From Strongylocentrotus purpuratus (Eukaryota > Echinodermata > Echinoidea > Camarodonta > Strongylocentrotidae): a DNA stretch of 64,000 nt. The stretch spans positions 62,001 through 126,000 of the forward strand of contig NW_022145561.1 in NCBI RefSeq assembly GCF_000002235.5, written 5' to 3'. The notes below the pieces were generated by a model, which was not told the origin of the DNA, searched no databases, and saw only the letters and a list, made by a program, of their open reading frames with translations. Of the stretch, positions 1-12,607 are shown piece after piece; within the stretch, counting starts at the first letter, position 1, and every line of letters begins with the position of its first letter. The position numbers and the translations under genes are program-made.

Positions 1-1273
1 AAGGTCTTATTTGAAGGCATATCAACCATTGTCCAGAACAAACCTAAACCTTTGGCGCATATAACGTCTAGAGTATATAAAAGGGGTTGGGGTTAATTAT
101 ACATTCGTTGCTGATTTCCCATTTGCTTTAAATGTGCTGAAACTCACATAAAATATAGATTATTATATACTTCATCGAATACGGGGTGCAAAATTTCTAG
201 CAGCCGACATTAACAAGGTCTTATTTGAGCGCATATTAACCAATGTCCAGAACAAACCTAAACGTTTGGCACATACAGGGTGTATAACGTCTAGTAAAGG
301 GGTAGGGGTTAAAACATTCGTTGCTGATTTCCCATTTGCTTTAAATGTGCTTAAACTTACATGAAATGTAGATTATTATATACCTCACCCAATACGGGGT
401 GCAAAAATTCTAGCAGCTTAAAATAAAAAAGGTCTTATTTGAGCGCATATCAACCAATGTCCAAAACAAACCTAAACCTTTGGCGCATATAACGTCTAGA
501 GTATATAAAAGGGGATGGGGGTTAATACATTCGTTGCTGATTTCCCATTTGCTTTAAATGTGCTGAAACTCACATGAAATGTAGATTATTATATACCTCA
601 TCGAAAACGGGGTGCAAAAATTCTAGCAGCTGACATTAAAACGGTCTTATTTGAGCGCATATCAACCAATGTCCAGAACAAACCTAAACGTATAGCGCAA
701 AAAACGTCTAGAGTATTTAGAAGGGGTGGGGGTTAATATATTCGTTGCTTATTTTCCATATGCTTTAAATGTGCTGAAAATCACATAAAATATAGATTAT
801 TATATACCTCATCGAATACGTGGTGCCAATTATCTAGCAGCTTACATTAAAAAGGTCTTATTTAAGCGCATATCAACCAACGTCTAGAACAAACGTAAAC
901 GTTTGGCGCAATTAACGTCAAGAGTATAAAGAAGGGGGTGGGGTTAATAAATTTGTTGCTAATTCCCACTTGCGTTAAATGTGCTGAAAATCACACGAAA
1001 TGTAGATTATTACATACCTCACCCAATACGGGGTGCAAAAATTCTAGCAGCTGAAAATAAAAAGGTCTTATTTGAGCGCATATCAACCAATGTCCAAAAC
1101 AAACCTTAACCTTTGGCGCATATAAAGTCTAGAGTAATTAAAAGGGTATGGGGGGTATTACATTCGTTGCTGATTTCCCATTTGCTTGAAATGTGTTGAA
1201 ACTGACATGAAATGTAGATTATCATATACCTCACCCAATACGGGGTGCAAAATTTCTAGCAGCTGACAATAAA
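1..1273. repeat. Satellite higher-order unit, 6-mer A-B-C-D-E-F
   Basis: Six monomers of about 214, 214, 212, 211, 210 and 212 bp in the order A-B-C-D-E-F. The same order returns at 2970 (with F missing from the first return) and at 4031, and again inside the 18-mers of the right block. Confidence 0.85.
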
Positions 1274-2969
1274 AAGGTCTTATTTGAAGGCATATCAACC
1301 ATTGTCCAGAACAAACCTAAACGTTTGGCGCATATAACGTCTAGAGTATATAAAAGGGGTTGGGGTTAATTATACATTCGTTGCTGATTTCCCATTTGCT
1401 TTAAATGTGCTGAAAATCACATGATATGTAGATTATTATACCTCATCGAATACGGGGTGCAAAATATCTAGCAGCCGACATTAACAAGGTCTTATTTGAG
1501 CGCATATTAACCAATGTCCAGAACAAACCTAAACGTTTGGCGCATACAGGGTGTATAACGTCTAGTAAAGGGGTGGGGGTTAATACATTCGTTGCTGATT
1601 TCCCATTTGCTTTAAATGTGCTGAAACTCACATGAAATGTAGATTATTATATACCTCATCGAAAACAGGGTGCAAAAATTCTAGCAACCGACATTAAAAA
1701 GGTCTTATTTGAGCGCTTATCAACCAATGTCCAGAACAAACTTAAACTTTTGGTGCATATAACGTCCAGAGTATTAAGAAGGGGGTGGGGTTAATACATT
1801 TGTTGCTAATTTCCCATTTGCTTTAAATGTGCTTAAACTTACATGAAATGTAGATTATTATATACCTCACCCAATACGGGGTGCAAAAATTCTAGCAGCT
1901 GAAAATAAAAAAGGTCTTATTTGAGCGCATATCAACCAATGTCCAAAACAAACCTAAACCTTTGGCGCATATAACGTCTAGAGTATATAAAAGGGGATTG
2001 GGGTTAATACATTCGTTGCTGATTTCCCATTTGCTTTAAATGTGCTGAAACTCACATGAAATGTAGATTATTATATACCTCATCGAAAACGGGGTGCAAA
2101 AATTCTAGCAGCTGAAAATAAAACGGTCTTATTTGAGCGCATATCAACCAATGTCCAGAACAAACCTAAACGTTTGGCGCATATAACGTCTAGAGTATAT
2201 AAAAGGGGTTGGGGTTAATTATACATTCGTTGCTGATTTCCCATTTGCTTTAAATGTGCTGAAACTCACATGAAATGTAGATTATTATATACTTCATCGA
2301 AAACGGGGTGCAAAAATTCTAGCAGCTGACATTAAAACGGTCTTATTTGAGCGCATATCAAACAATGTCCAGAACAAACATAAACGTATAGCGCAAAAAA
2401 CGTCTAGAGTATTTAGAAGGGGTGGGGGTTAATATATTCGTTGCTAATTTTCCATATGCTTTAAATGTGCTGAAACTCACATAAAATATAGATTATTATA
2501 TACCTCATCAAATACGTGGTGCCAAAATTCTAGCATCTTACATTAAAAAGGTCTTATTTAAGCGCATATCAACCAACGTCTAGAACAAACGTAAACGTTT
2601 GGCGCAATTAACGTCAAGAGTATAAAGAAGGGAATGGGGTTAATAAATTTGTTGCTAATTCCCACTTGCGTTAAATGTGCTGAAAATCACACGAAATGTA
2701 GATTATTATATACCTCACCCAATACGGGGTGCAAAAATTCTAGCAGCTTAAAATAAAAAGGTCTTATTTGAGCGCATATCAACCAATGTCCAAAACAAAC
2801 CTTAACCTTTGGCGCATATAAAGTCTAGAGTAATTAAAAGGGTATGGGGGTTATTACATTCGTTGCTGATTTCCCATTTGCTTGAAATGTGTTGAAACTG
2901 ACATGAAATGTAGATTATCATATACCTCACCCAATACGGGGTGCAAAATTTCTAGCAGCTGACAATAAA
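1274..2969. repeat. Satellite higher-order unit, 8-mer A-B'-G-C-A'-D-E-F
   Basis: Eight monomers. It differs from the 6-mer by a G monomer and an A-like monomer at 2123, and uses the B' variant (GCGCATACAGGG rather than GCACATACAGGG). Alternation of 6-mer and 8-mer blocks indicates unequal exchange between related higher-order units. Confidence 0.8.
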
Positions 2970-5550
2970 AAGGTCTTATTTGAAGGCATATCAACCATTG
3001 TCCAGAACAAACCTAAACCTTTGGCGCATATAACGTCTAGAGTATATAAAAGGGGTTGGGGTTAATTATACATTCGTTGCTGATTTCCCATTTGCTTTAA
3101 ATGTGCTGAAACTCACATAAAATATAGATTATTATATACTTCATCGAATACGGGGTGCAAAATTTCTAGCAGCCGACATTAACAAGGTCTTATTTGAGCG
3201 CATATTAACCAATGTCCAGAACAAACCTAAACGTTTGGCACATACAGGGTGTATAACGTCTAGTAAAGGGGTAGGGGTTAAAACATTCGTTGCTGATTTC
3301 CCATTTGCTTTAAATGTGCTTAAACTTACATGAAATGTAGATTATTATATACCTCACCCAATACGGGGTGCAAAAATTCTAGCAGCTTAAAATAAAAAAG
3401 GTCTTATTTGAGCGCATATCAACCAATGTCCAAAACAAACCTAAACCTTTGGCGCATATAACGTCTAGAGTATATAAAAGGGGATGGGGGTTAATACATT
3501 CGTTGCTGATTTCCCATTTGCTTTAAATGTGCTGAAACTCACATGAAATGTAGATTATTATATACCTCATCGAAAACGGGGTGCAAAAATTCTAGCAGCT
3601 GACATTAAAACGGTCTTATTTGAGCGCATATCAACCAATGTCCAGAACAAACCTAAACGTATAGCGCAAAAAACGTCTAGAGTATTTAGAAGGGGTGGGG
3701 GTTAATATATTCGTTGCTAATTTTCCATATGCTTTAAATGTGCTGAAAATCACATAAAATATAGATTATTATATACCTCATCGAATACGTGGTGCCAATT
3801 ATCTAGCAGCTTACATTAAAAAGGTCTTATTTAAGCGCATATCAACCAACGTCTAGAACAAACGTAAACGTTTGGCGCAATTAACGTCAAGAGTATAAAG
3901 AAGGGGGTGGGGTTAATAAATTTGTTGCTAATTCCCACTTGCGTTAAATGTGCTGAAAATCACACGAAATGTAGATTATTACATACCTCACCCAATACGG
4001 GGTGCAAAAATTCTAGCAGCTGAAAATAAAAAGGTCTTATTTGAAGGCATATCAACCAATGACCAGAACAAACCTAAACGTTTGGCGCATATAACGTCTA
4101 GAGTATATAAAAGGGGTTGGGGTTAATTATACATTCGTTGCTGATTTCCCATTTGCTTTAAATGTGCTGAAAATCACATGATATGTAGATTATTATATAC
4201 CTCATCGAATACGGGGTGCAAAATTTCTAGCAGCCGACATTAACAAGGTCTTATTTGAGCGCATATTAACCAATGTCCAGAACAAACCTAAACGTTTGGC
4301 ACATACAGGGTGTATAACGTCTAGTAAAGGGGTAGGGGTTAAAACATTCGTTGCTGATTTCCCATTTGCTTTAAATGTGCTTAAACTTACATGAAATGTA
4401 GATTATTATATACCTCACCCAATACGGGGTGCAAAAATTCTAGCAGCTTAAAATAAAAAAGGTCTTATTTGAGCGCATATCAACCAATGTCCAAAACAAA
4501 CCTAAACCTTTGGCGCATATAACGTCTAGAGTATATAAAAGGGGATGGGGGTTAATACATTCGTTGCTGATTTCCCATTTGCTTTAAATGTGCTGAAACT
4601 CACATGAAATGTAGATTATTATATACCTCATCGAAAACGGGGTGCAAAAATTCTAGCAGCTGACATTAAAACGGTCTTATTTGAGCGCATATCAACCAAT
4701 GTCCAGAACAAACCTAAACGTATAGCGCAAAAAACGTCTAGAGTATTTAGAAGGGGTGGGGGTTAATATATTCGTTGCTAATTTTCCATATGCTTTAAAT
4801 GTGCTGAAACTCACATAAAATATAGATTATTATATACCTCATCGAATACGTGGTGCCAATATTCTAGCAGCTTACATTAAAAAGGTCTTATTTAAGCGCA
4901 TATCAACCAACGTCTAGAACAAACGTAAACGTTTGGCGCAATTAATGTCAAGATTATAAAGAAGGGGGTGGGGTTAATAAATTTGTTGCTAATTCCCACT
5001 TGCGTTAAATGTGCTGAAAATCACACGAAATGTAGATTATTGCATACCTCACCCAATACGGGGTGCAAAAATTCTAGCAGCTGAAAATAAAAAGGTTTTA
5101 TTTGAGCGCATATCAACCAATGTCCAAAACAAACCTTAACCTTTGGCGCATATAAAGTCTAGAGTAATTAAAAGGGTATGGGGGGTATTACATTCGTTGC
5201 TGATTTCCCATTTGCTTGAAATGTGCTGAAACTCACATGAAATGTAGATTATCATATACCTCACCCAATACGGGGTGCAAAATTTCTAGCAGCTGACAAT
5301 AAAAAGGTCTTATTTGAAGTCATATCAACCATTGTCCAGAACAAACCTAAACGTTTGGCGCATATAACGTCTAGAGTATATAAAAGGGGTTGGGGTTAAT
5401 TATACATTCGTTGCTGATTTCCCATTTGCTTTAAATGTGCTGAAACTCACATGAAATGTAGATTATTATATACTTCATCGAAGACGGGGTGCAAATTTTC
5501 TAGCAGCCGACATTAACAAGGTCTTATTTGAGCGCATATTAACCAATGTC
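2970..5550. repeat. Satellite: A-B-C-D-E, A-B-C-D-E-F, A, partial B
   Basis: A five-monomer block lacking F (2970-4030) is followed by a six-monomer block starting with an A variant that reads CCAATGACC (4031), then A at 5304 and the first part of a B monomer at 5518. That B monomer is split by the Harbinger element. Its remainder resumes at 15931. Confidence 0.85.
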
Positions 5551-5553
5551 CAG
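5551..5553. repeat. Target-site duplication CAG, left of Harbinger
   Basis: Intact B monomers read AATGTCCAGAACAAACC. Here the left half ends in CAG before the element, and CAG is repeated at 15931-15933 after it, so a 3-bp duplication is directly visible against the empty-site monomers. Confidence 0.9.
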
Positions 5554-5670
5554 GGCCCCGTATTATAAAACTTTTGACTTACCATAATAGTAACTCCCCG
5601 AGTTACTATTATGGTAGTTACCATCAATGGTAACTACCATCGGAGCTTAATATCCGTTGCATAAAACCGA
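5554..5670. repeat. Harbinger left terminal region: TIR and two hairpins
   Basis: After the 18-bp TIR come two near-perfect hairpins: arms 5581-5596 and 5600-5615 (16 bp, 3-nt loop), and arms 5611-5624 and 5627-5640 (14 bp, 2-nt loop). TTACC/GGTAA motifs recur here. The stretch AATATCCGTTGCATAAAA (about 5650-5667) is present in inverted form near 15822-15840 at the other end, which pairs the two ends as parts of one element. Confidence 0.85.
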
Positions 5671-6854
5671 TATTAACTAATATAAGAAAAACCCGCGAAT
5701 GGTCTTCTTGGACGAGCCAGAAATTTTAGCGCATGCGCAATACCCGTCGTCTGCTAGATATAGCCACTGAGATAAACACCGAAGACGGCTGCTGCTAATC
5801 TACAATTATCGTCAATCGTACGTATTTCTTGACTTTAATCATTTTTATGTGTTAATCGAAAGAGCATATTCATTCTGCTATACATATTGATAAATGTATT
5901 AGTACTGGCAATAAATTTGCAGCCTTTACTCAGACAGTATTTGCCATCGTACTGGGGTTTAATTGTAATGTTTACGTCAGTCTCCGCAGCCGTACGTGCT
6001 TTCAGAAGCCAGCGGGGACTAGAGTACTGAGCTCCCCGGAGGAGCTGGGTAGCATAATCTGACATTCCACTACTAGCATGACTAGATTGGGTGGTGTTTT
6101 GAACATTCGTTTATCTACAATTCCCGATGATTTAAAGTTGTTTAAGGGTAAACAACTTGCAATTACCTCATAATATCATTCTAAAAATGTAAAATACTAG
6201 ACTCTCAATTAGAATATCTAGATAAAATTAAGACTCTCGATAAGACAAGTCGATTAGAATTTCAACTTCATTCAAATTTCTAGTCTATAATTATATAGAC
6301 TCTCAATTAGAATTTCAACTTTATTCAGCTTCAGACTAGTAGTAGATCTATAATCAGATACTATTTAAAATAGTATAGACCCTAGACTATATGTGTAGTG
6401 TCACAGTGTGTGCATGTCAAGTGTGAGAGCTGAGGGATAATTGGGCCGGCGATTAACAGGGGCATGAAATATAACGATATACTGAGCTGTATAAACTATA
6501 ATCTAGATCGACTACATGTAAGCAGGGAGTTGGAAAAGCCCCTCCCTAATGTAAGTTTGCGGGGGGGGGGGAGTTTTTATTTCTCAGACTCAAGAGTCGG
6601 ACTGAGTAAGGTCTATAAACCGAGTGTAGATTTACAGAACCCAATAATATTAACATGATTAAGTAGTAAACTATAGCATAGACTAGCTTTTACTCATACA
6701 TAGATCTACATTGGTTGAAAAAGTAAATCTTTTACTATTATTAGTATTATAGGCCCTAGTAATTGTCTATTGTGAGTATTGAGTGGTCTAGTCTAAGCAA
6801 ACTCCTTAAACTCTAATTTATTTTTCAATTGATAAATAATAATAATAGTTATTG

Positions 6855-6896
<42 letters not shown>

Positions 6897-7174
6897 TATT
6901 GTAAAATGCATTAACTACATGTAGAGTCTAGTCTATATTTAAAAGTTAAATAGTGGTAATTTAATTGGCAGGTTTTGGACCTATACTAGTAGAAATATTG
7001 AGATACTGCATGAGTCTATAGATCGAGGCCCTATACTGATCGAGTAACAAAACCGAACAACAATTTTGTGTTTAAAAGGGTTTGATACCGTCAAGGTTGA
7101 TTTAACAGAACTCATTTTAAACAATCTTTCTGGTTTCTCATTAGTTTTTTAATTTTGTTTCTTCATTCTAGGAA
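5671..7174. other. Harbinger 5' non-coding region upstream of the Myb-like gene
   Basis: Between the left terminal region and the Myb-like start codon. It is AT-rich and contains an (AAT)n microsatellite at about 6855-6896, a poly-G run near 6561, and short ORFs with no recognisable domain. It probably holds the promoter and perhaps a 5' UTR exon: a possible acceptor TTCATTCTAG lies just before the ATG at 7175. Confidence 0.5.
6855..6896. repeat. (AAT)n microsatellite
   Basis: Uninterrupted ATAATA trinucleotide run inside the Harbinger 5' region. Confidence 0.9.
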
Positions 7175-9699
7175 ATGGTGAAACGCAGGCCGAACTTGAC
7201 AGGTCGGGATGTCCGCTGCCTGGCAGACTACGTAAAAAAGAACCGCCAAGCTTTGTTCGGCAAAGCGGGGAACTGTGTGGAAAAGGTTTGTAAAATCCAA
7301 TGCAGATCTATTTATTAAAATTTCCAGAACATAACTATGATTTCGAATTTGAATAAAGAGTCTTTTTATCTAACTTATTTTTATTTCTTCCTTCTTTCAA
7401 CTTTTCTTCTAATAAGTATACCGAAAATGATGTTTTGGTTTTCATTTTTTCTGATGCCCAAGACAGAATGCAGTCCACTGTCTTTGGAGACAGTTGGATG
7501 CTACCATATGAGAGTATTCTTTCAAAATAAGTAAGGGTGAATTAATATGTTAATCATCTATTGCATATAATTAAAGAGAACTTGAGTAGGTTCCAATTTA
7601 CATTGTACTTTTTGTTCTTGAATTTTTGTAGATCAAAAAACGAAAAGAGGATGCATGGGCCCTAGGGCTCGTATCCCTAGAGGCCCAGGGACTCCAACCA
7701 GGTAGAACAGTAAAGGACTTGCGTCTTACCTGGAACGAAATGGCGGCAAAGGCTCGAAAGTACAGGGACTCAAAGAACAAGACAGGTAAATTAAGCTGTC
7801 TTTATTGTGTAACAGATAAAACTGTAAAAGGTACCTTTCTTGTATACTCCTACCACATGTAATTTATCACCAATAGTTACCTGTGCTTTGGAAAAGTTAA
7901 AAAGTAAGAAAGCATTTGTGCAATAAAAAAACAAGTTTTTAAAATGGTGGGATTCCATCTGCTATTAGTATTTACTGTACCACCATAGGTCATCATAAAT
8001 TGTACATGCATTAAAAAATTATCTTTAATATATCATATCAACATTCATGACTTAGGACAACAGCCTAGTGTTTGAATGCTAGGCTTTTTTTATTTTTATT
8101 TCTCTTTAAAAAGATAGCATGTTTTGCATGGTATATCCTATTTCAATAAAGAATACTCTAGAGTAGCCTGTCAAGAAGAGTATTGAATTAGTAAAGGGGT
8201 TTATTATTATCAGGAGACTTGGTTGGTAGATTGGTGGTCTCATAATCCGACGACCTAGGTTCGAAACCATGTCGTCGATGCACTAGTGTCCTTTGGTATT
8301 AAGGCATTATTCCTCATTACCAAGGTCCTTAGATAGGACCTAAAGTCGTCGGTTACTAATAAGCACTGGTGCTTTTTTAGCAGTCGGGTAAAATAACCAC
8401 CACTAAACCGCAAATCACAACTTACACTTATTTGGTGTAGATTATTAACCATCACGACCTAATCCAAGATCTCTCTTTAACTGTACGATCGATATTAACA
8501 TTTCGTAAAATTTATGGTAAGAAGTTAACATTTATTTCTTTGACTTTGGATCATTAGGAGGTGGACCACCAGTGGAATATAATGAGAAGCACGAGGCAGT
8601 ACTGGAGGCAATGGTGGAGGAGAGTGTGGAGGGCATTCTGGGGCCAGAAGAGGAGGCTGGATACCTAGCTCTCCCTTCGAGCCAAATGTCACAGGTAAAA
8701 TTTGTAGAATTTGATTGACCCCCTCTCTGGGTATGAGAGTACAAACAAACATAAAAATATACATGACTTGTGAATATGTACATCTTTGGTTTAACCCTAA
8801 CTGAGCCAAGGGGGGGGGAAACAAGTACCCCCACCCCCCTCCTCAACACTTTGCACGATATGTCTGCATCGCTGGCCGAAATCTCAGGGAAGGGGGCGGG
8901 GGAGCCCTTTCCCTAACTCTGAGAACTTCAAAAATACCCAGGCCTAATCAGGGTTTATCTTGAATTGTAGATGGTATTGAAATGCTTACCACTATATTAC
9001 TTAATTTAGTTGACGACCTTCAAAGTGTCAATGTTATGTTGACCACCCTACCCCCCTAACTCTATTTGAAAAATTTATCCCATTGAACATGAGATTCAAA
9101 TGTGGCATGTATTTTTATGTGAGGCATTTTCAATACGGGTATATGGTAATTTTTTTGTTTAACAAAAACAAAATCCTCACTGATGGTGTACGGTACAACA
9201 ATTTTTTTTTCTTACATTTTTTAAATATTTTTTTTAGGGGGGTGTTTTAAACCTTTTTTTCAAACATATTGATGATTAGATAAAACCCTTACTGACATTG
9301 TTCTCTTTTTATCACAGAATTTTAATAAATAAAATAATAATAACAACATTTAGACAGTATGGTTCTATAGTTCTTTAAAACTCAATCAAGGCAATCTTTA
9401 TTGTTATATGCATACAGACAGCAGAAAATGCCATGGCTGTGGCCATGATGGTTAACACCATGGTGGGTGGCATATCTGTGCCGGCCCGGGACCCACAGAC
9501 CAGTACTAGTGCAGCCAGCAGTGCCGGACCACCAATAGACCAGCCTGTTCTAGTAGGGGATAGCACGGCCAAAGACACCAAAAAGCCAATCAGCTGTTAT
9601 GAAGAGAGACTTTTGGAGATAGAGGAGGAAAAGTTATTAGTCATGAAGCGTGCGCTTCACGTTTTCGAATTATTTGTCTTTAATCAAAAAGAGGTTTAA
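7175..9699 (+). CDS. Harbinger-encoded Myb/SANT-like DNA-binding protein
   Basis: Four exons join in frame: 7175-7285, 7632-7785, 8558-8694 and 9418-9699 (684 bp, 227 codons plus stop). Every junction has GT and AG, and phases match (0, 1, 0). Residues about 1-85 form a Myb/SANT or trihelix-type domain with spaced tryptophans (DAWALG, LRLTWNEMA) and basic runs (MVKRRPN, IKKRKED). Residues about 88-135 are acidic, the middle is rich in Ser, Pro and Ala, and the C-terminus has a charged helix (YEERLLEIEEEKLLVMKRAL) likely to form a coiled coil. In animal Harbingers the second gene encodes such a protein, which interacts with the transposase and promotes its nuclear import and DNA binding (family knowledge, as for NAIF1 and HARBI1). 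The start was chosen as the first ATG of the open exon. No break was seen. An untranslated 5' exon is possible. Confidence 0.85.
8214..8406 (+). repeat. tRNA-derived SINE-like copy in Myb-like gene intron 2
   Basis: A tRNA-like head has a degenerate A box (TTGGTTGGTAGA) and a B box GGTTCGAAACC at 8259-8269, followed by a body shared with the minus-strand copy at 53547-53757 (TTTGGTATTAAGGCATTA, AGGACCTAAAGTCGTCGG, then GTAAAATAACCACCAC). It lies in the intron between exons 2 and 3, in sense with the gene. Confidence 0.75.
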
Positions 9700-10513
9700 A
9701 ATTGTTACTTTGTTTGTTTTGCAAATTCCATGTTAATTTTGTTTTTATTCATGATAACTTTACCTTTCAGTATTCAAAAAGATTATATCATTGTGCATTT
9801 TGGAACTAAGGAAATTAGGTTTCCCAGAAATCTAATATGAATATGTCGTTATTAAAAATGAATTGACTATGCATGAGCGTTCCACGGGACTCCCCCCCCC
9901 CCCAGTCAGGTTTGGATGAAATATGTGGCCTGCTTCTGAATAGAACAAATTACAAATTCAGGAGATAAACTCTTCCCATATATTATACTGTAAATTAACT
10001 GCATCTAAAGATAACAATGTTATGAGGCCAATCTAAAGGATATCTTACACACTTCATTGAAAGAGGGCCTTGAATATGATGTCACATTCATATACAAATT
10101 TATAAAACAATATGACTATTGGCAGGTCAGCAGAACATGCCCTAGCCCGGCGATTCCGTGAAATTTGAATTTTGGCTTGGTGCTACCTTAGCAATTAATC
10201 CCCCCCCCCCCCCCGGTTGAATGCAGTACTGAATTGATTAAGATTCTCAATGCAAACAGAAGATTACTACCACTTGAGTTATATAGTACAAGTATACTTC
10301 AACAATATTGTCACAACTAAATAGTGCAGTAATAAAAAGAATTAATGTGTCAACTTATAGATGACCCAAAATGGTGTTTTAAAGCAGGGGAAGTCCACCC
10401 TAAAAATAAGTATGTTTGAATGATATAAAATATAGATAAACAATAAGGTCAGTGACAGTGAATGTTGAAAAAGATTCTTGGTTACAGTATATAGAAGTCT
10501 TCATCATAAAAAT
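9700..10513. other. Spacer between the convergent Harbinger genes
   Basis: Sequence between the two stop codons. It has poly-C runs near 9891-9904 and 10201-10214 and no ORF with recognisable similarity. It should contain the 3' UTRs and polyadenylation sites of both genes. No clear AATAAA was assigned. Confidence 0.5.
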
Positions 10514-11737
10514 CTAGTGGAAATAATTGGCAATAATAGTGTTTCTGATGGCTAAGCCGTTGTCTACAATGTGGTCGTCCCTGTCTGGTTCGTGTTCATG
10601 TTGTTCAATACCAAAGTCTACTTCATCAGGCTGCTTCAAATCTTTAGCCACATTGTGCAATACGGCGCATGCAGTGATGATCTTGCACGCTCTTCTGGGT
10701 GCCATTTGCATACCATTCAGTAAGCACCTGAATTTGTGCTTTAGTTGGCCGTTGACTTGTTCGATTCTCACTCTCGTGGTAGCATGTGCTCTGCAGAGTA
10801 AAGGAATTGAAGTATAACAAATTAAAAACAAAGAATTATTGGGAAGTCTATTAGACTATGAAAATACATGTACATCTAACTACAGTGCTATACATCTAAC
10901 CTATACATTGTCAAAAGGAAGTAAGTCACATATATGAGTAATTTTCTTTTTTACCTGTAGCTCTTCTGGGCCAAATGGTATTCATGAACACTCATCCTGC
11001 TAATTAAGAGATGTGATTGGCAAATTGACATCATGGTATTGCTTTGATGTCTAAAATGGCATACATTCATTCACTTTCTTTTTTAATTGTAGATACAAAT
11101 ATGCATTGAAATGTTTCTTGTAGTACATACCTATTGTAAGCCTGTTCTGCAGGAGTCCTTGGATTTAGCACTGGTGTCATCAGGTATGGTCTTAAAGCGT
11201 AACCCGAATCTCCAAGAAGTAGACCATGCTGTTGTAGATCTTCAAAAGTCTGTCCAACTCTGCTGTTCTGTATAAAGGAAGAATCATTATAAGAATGAAC
11301 ATAATATGGTAGAATAGGTGCCCCTTGACCTTTGATATTTATTGCATTCTCTTGCATATACACATTTTGAAAAATTATTAAAAATTGTAAGATCTTAGCT
11401 TCACAATTATTTTGTAGCATTTGTAACAAACATTTGACATCAATTTCAATGATTTACATGTATGTCAATATATGTTTTCATGGAGGCATTAAAAACAAAA
11501 GTGGGTTACATAGGAAATTTTAGAATCAAAATATTATGGATTTACCTGAAATATCCTGCTGTCGTGAGTGCTGCCTGGCCAGCGTGCCAAAATGTTTATG
11601 ATCTTGTAATTGGTATCACAAATTATTTGGGTGTTGATGGAGTAATATCCTTTTCTGTTCATATAGACGTGCTCACCAGGGCCCAAGGGAGCTCCATTTA
11701 GTCTAATGTGTGTTCCGTCGACCACTCCTATGACCTG

Positions 11738-12607
11738 GGGCGGTATTCTGAACCCTGTGTTATCTCTAATATTGTTGTATCTTTGGAGATAAGATAAAGT
11801 TGGTATTCTGAACACTGTTGTAACTTTTGTGTTATCTTTTGTTGTATCTTTTCTCTCATCTCATTGGCCGCGCCTGCGCTCATAGCTTGGTGCGCTTGTA
11901 ATTGTGCTTATTAGTAATAACATGGCGCTTAATCCTCATTTGCATATGCGCACGGGAGATAATATGTCGAGATAATTGGTATTCTGAAAGTTGTTGTATC
12001 TTTTATCTTATCTTATCTTGCATGGTATTTACAACAATATTTACAACAGGTAGGGGGTTGTTGTATCTTTCGTGGTGATATAATGGCGGCAATATTTCTT
12101 GCCCAGAACCAACTGTGTGCCAATAGACGAGTTAGAAGAAGATAATGTGTTGACCGGAAACATCAAAGATGAGAACTTTCTAAGAAATTAAATGCTAGGA
12201 TAGGACTATTTTAATGCTCTCATCTTAACCAATATAGTGAAAGCGTGATTTGTCTTCATGATCCACATTCAACAGCGCATAATGATGACGCGCGTAATAA
12301 GTGCTCAAATAACTAATTACGCCCAAGATTAGTATGCGCTAGGCGCATCTTCAGATATGGCATAAAGTATTCCTATTGGTTGATCTACTTATCATGCTTA
12401 TATAAAATAGATTTTGATTGGTAGGGTCCATAAAAATGGGCGTGTCATCAATGGTCAAAGATAAGATAGAGGCGGTCCTTCAAGAGATAACACAGGGATA
12501 AAACAATGTTCAGAATACCAACTTACAACAATATTAGCGCTGTGTTATCTCTGGAAGATACAACAAAAGATAACACAAAACTTACAACAATGTTCAGAAT
12601 ACCACCC
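11738..12607 (-). mobile_element. 870-bp non-autonomous Harbinger-type element in transposase exon 2
   Basis: The ends are inverted repeats GGGCGGTATTCTGAAC and GGGTGGTATTCTGAAC, with flanking CTG at 11735-11737 and 12608-12610. Removing the element and one CTG restores the continuous exon ([13 protein letters not shown]), so the 3-bp duplication is confirmed by the reading frame. There is no transposase gene inside. The motif GGTATTCTGAA recurs several times near both ends (for example about 11800 and 11967), giving nested terminal repeats. The same sequence lies inverted at 13178-14045. TIR and CWG duplication suggest a different Harbinger family from the host element. Confidence 0.9.

Larger units (their letters stand above)
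1..5550. repeat. Satellite array, left block (~212-bp monomers in higher-order repeats)
   Basis: Tandem monomers of 210-214 bp, each starting near the motif AAGGTCTTATTTG, fill the left edge to the Harbinger insertion. Monomer starts read by eye include 1, 215, 429, 641, 852, 1062, 1274, 1486, 1699, 1911, 2123, 2337, 2548, 2758 and 2970. Recurrent types can be told apart: A (GAAGGCATATC, then GTATATAAAAGGGG), B (CATACAGGGTGTATAACG), C (CCAAAACAAACC, then TATATAAAAGGGG), D (AACGTATAGCGCAAAA), E (CAACGTCTAGAACAAACG), F (GTAATTAAAAGGG) and G (AAACTTTTGGTGCATA). Same-type monomers are far more alike than neighbours, which is the signature of a higher-order satellite. The array runs off the left edge. 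No coding function is supported. Confidence 0.97.

Noticed and set aside
1-5550. CRISPR array
   Set aside because: The repeats are 210-214 bp with no short repeat and unique spacer pattern, and the genome is eukaryotic.
8525-8849. Minus-strand ORFs of 99 and 105 codons
   Set aside because: Antisense to exon 3 of the Myb-like gene and to a low-complexity G/C region.
10527-10817. Plus-strand ORF of 96 codons
   Set aside because: Antisense shadow of transposase exon 4, which carries the catalytic Glu and the conserved C-terminal motif.
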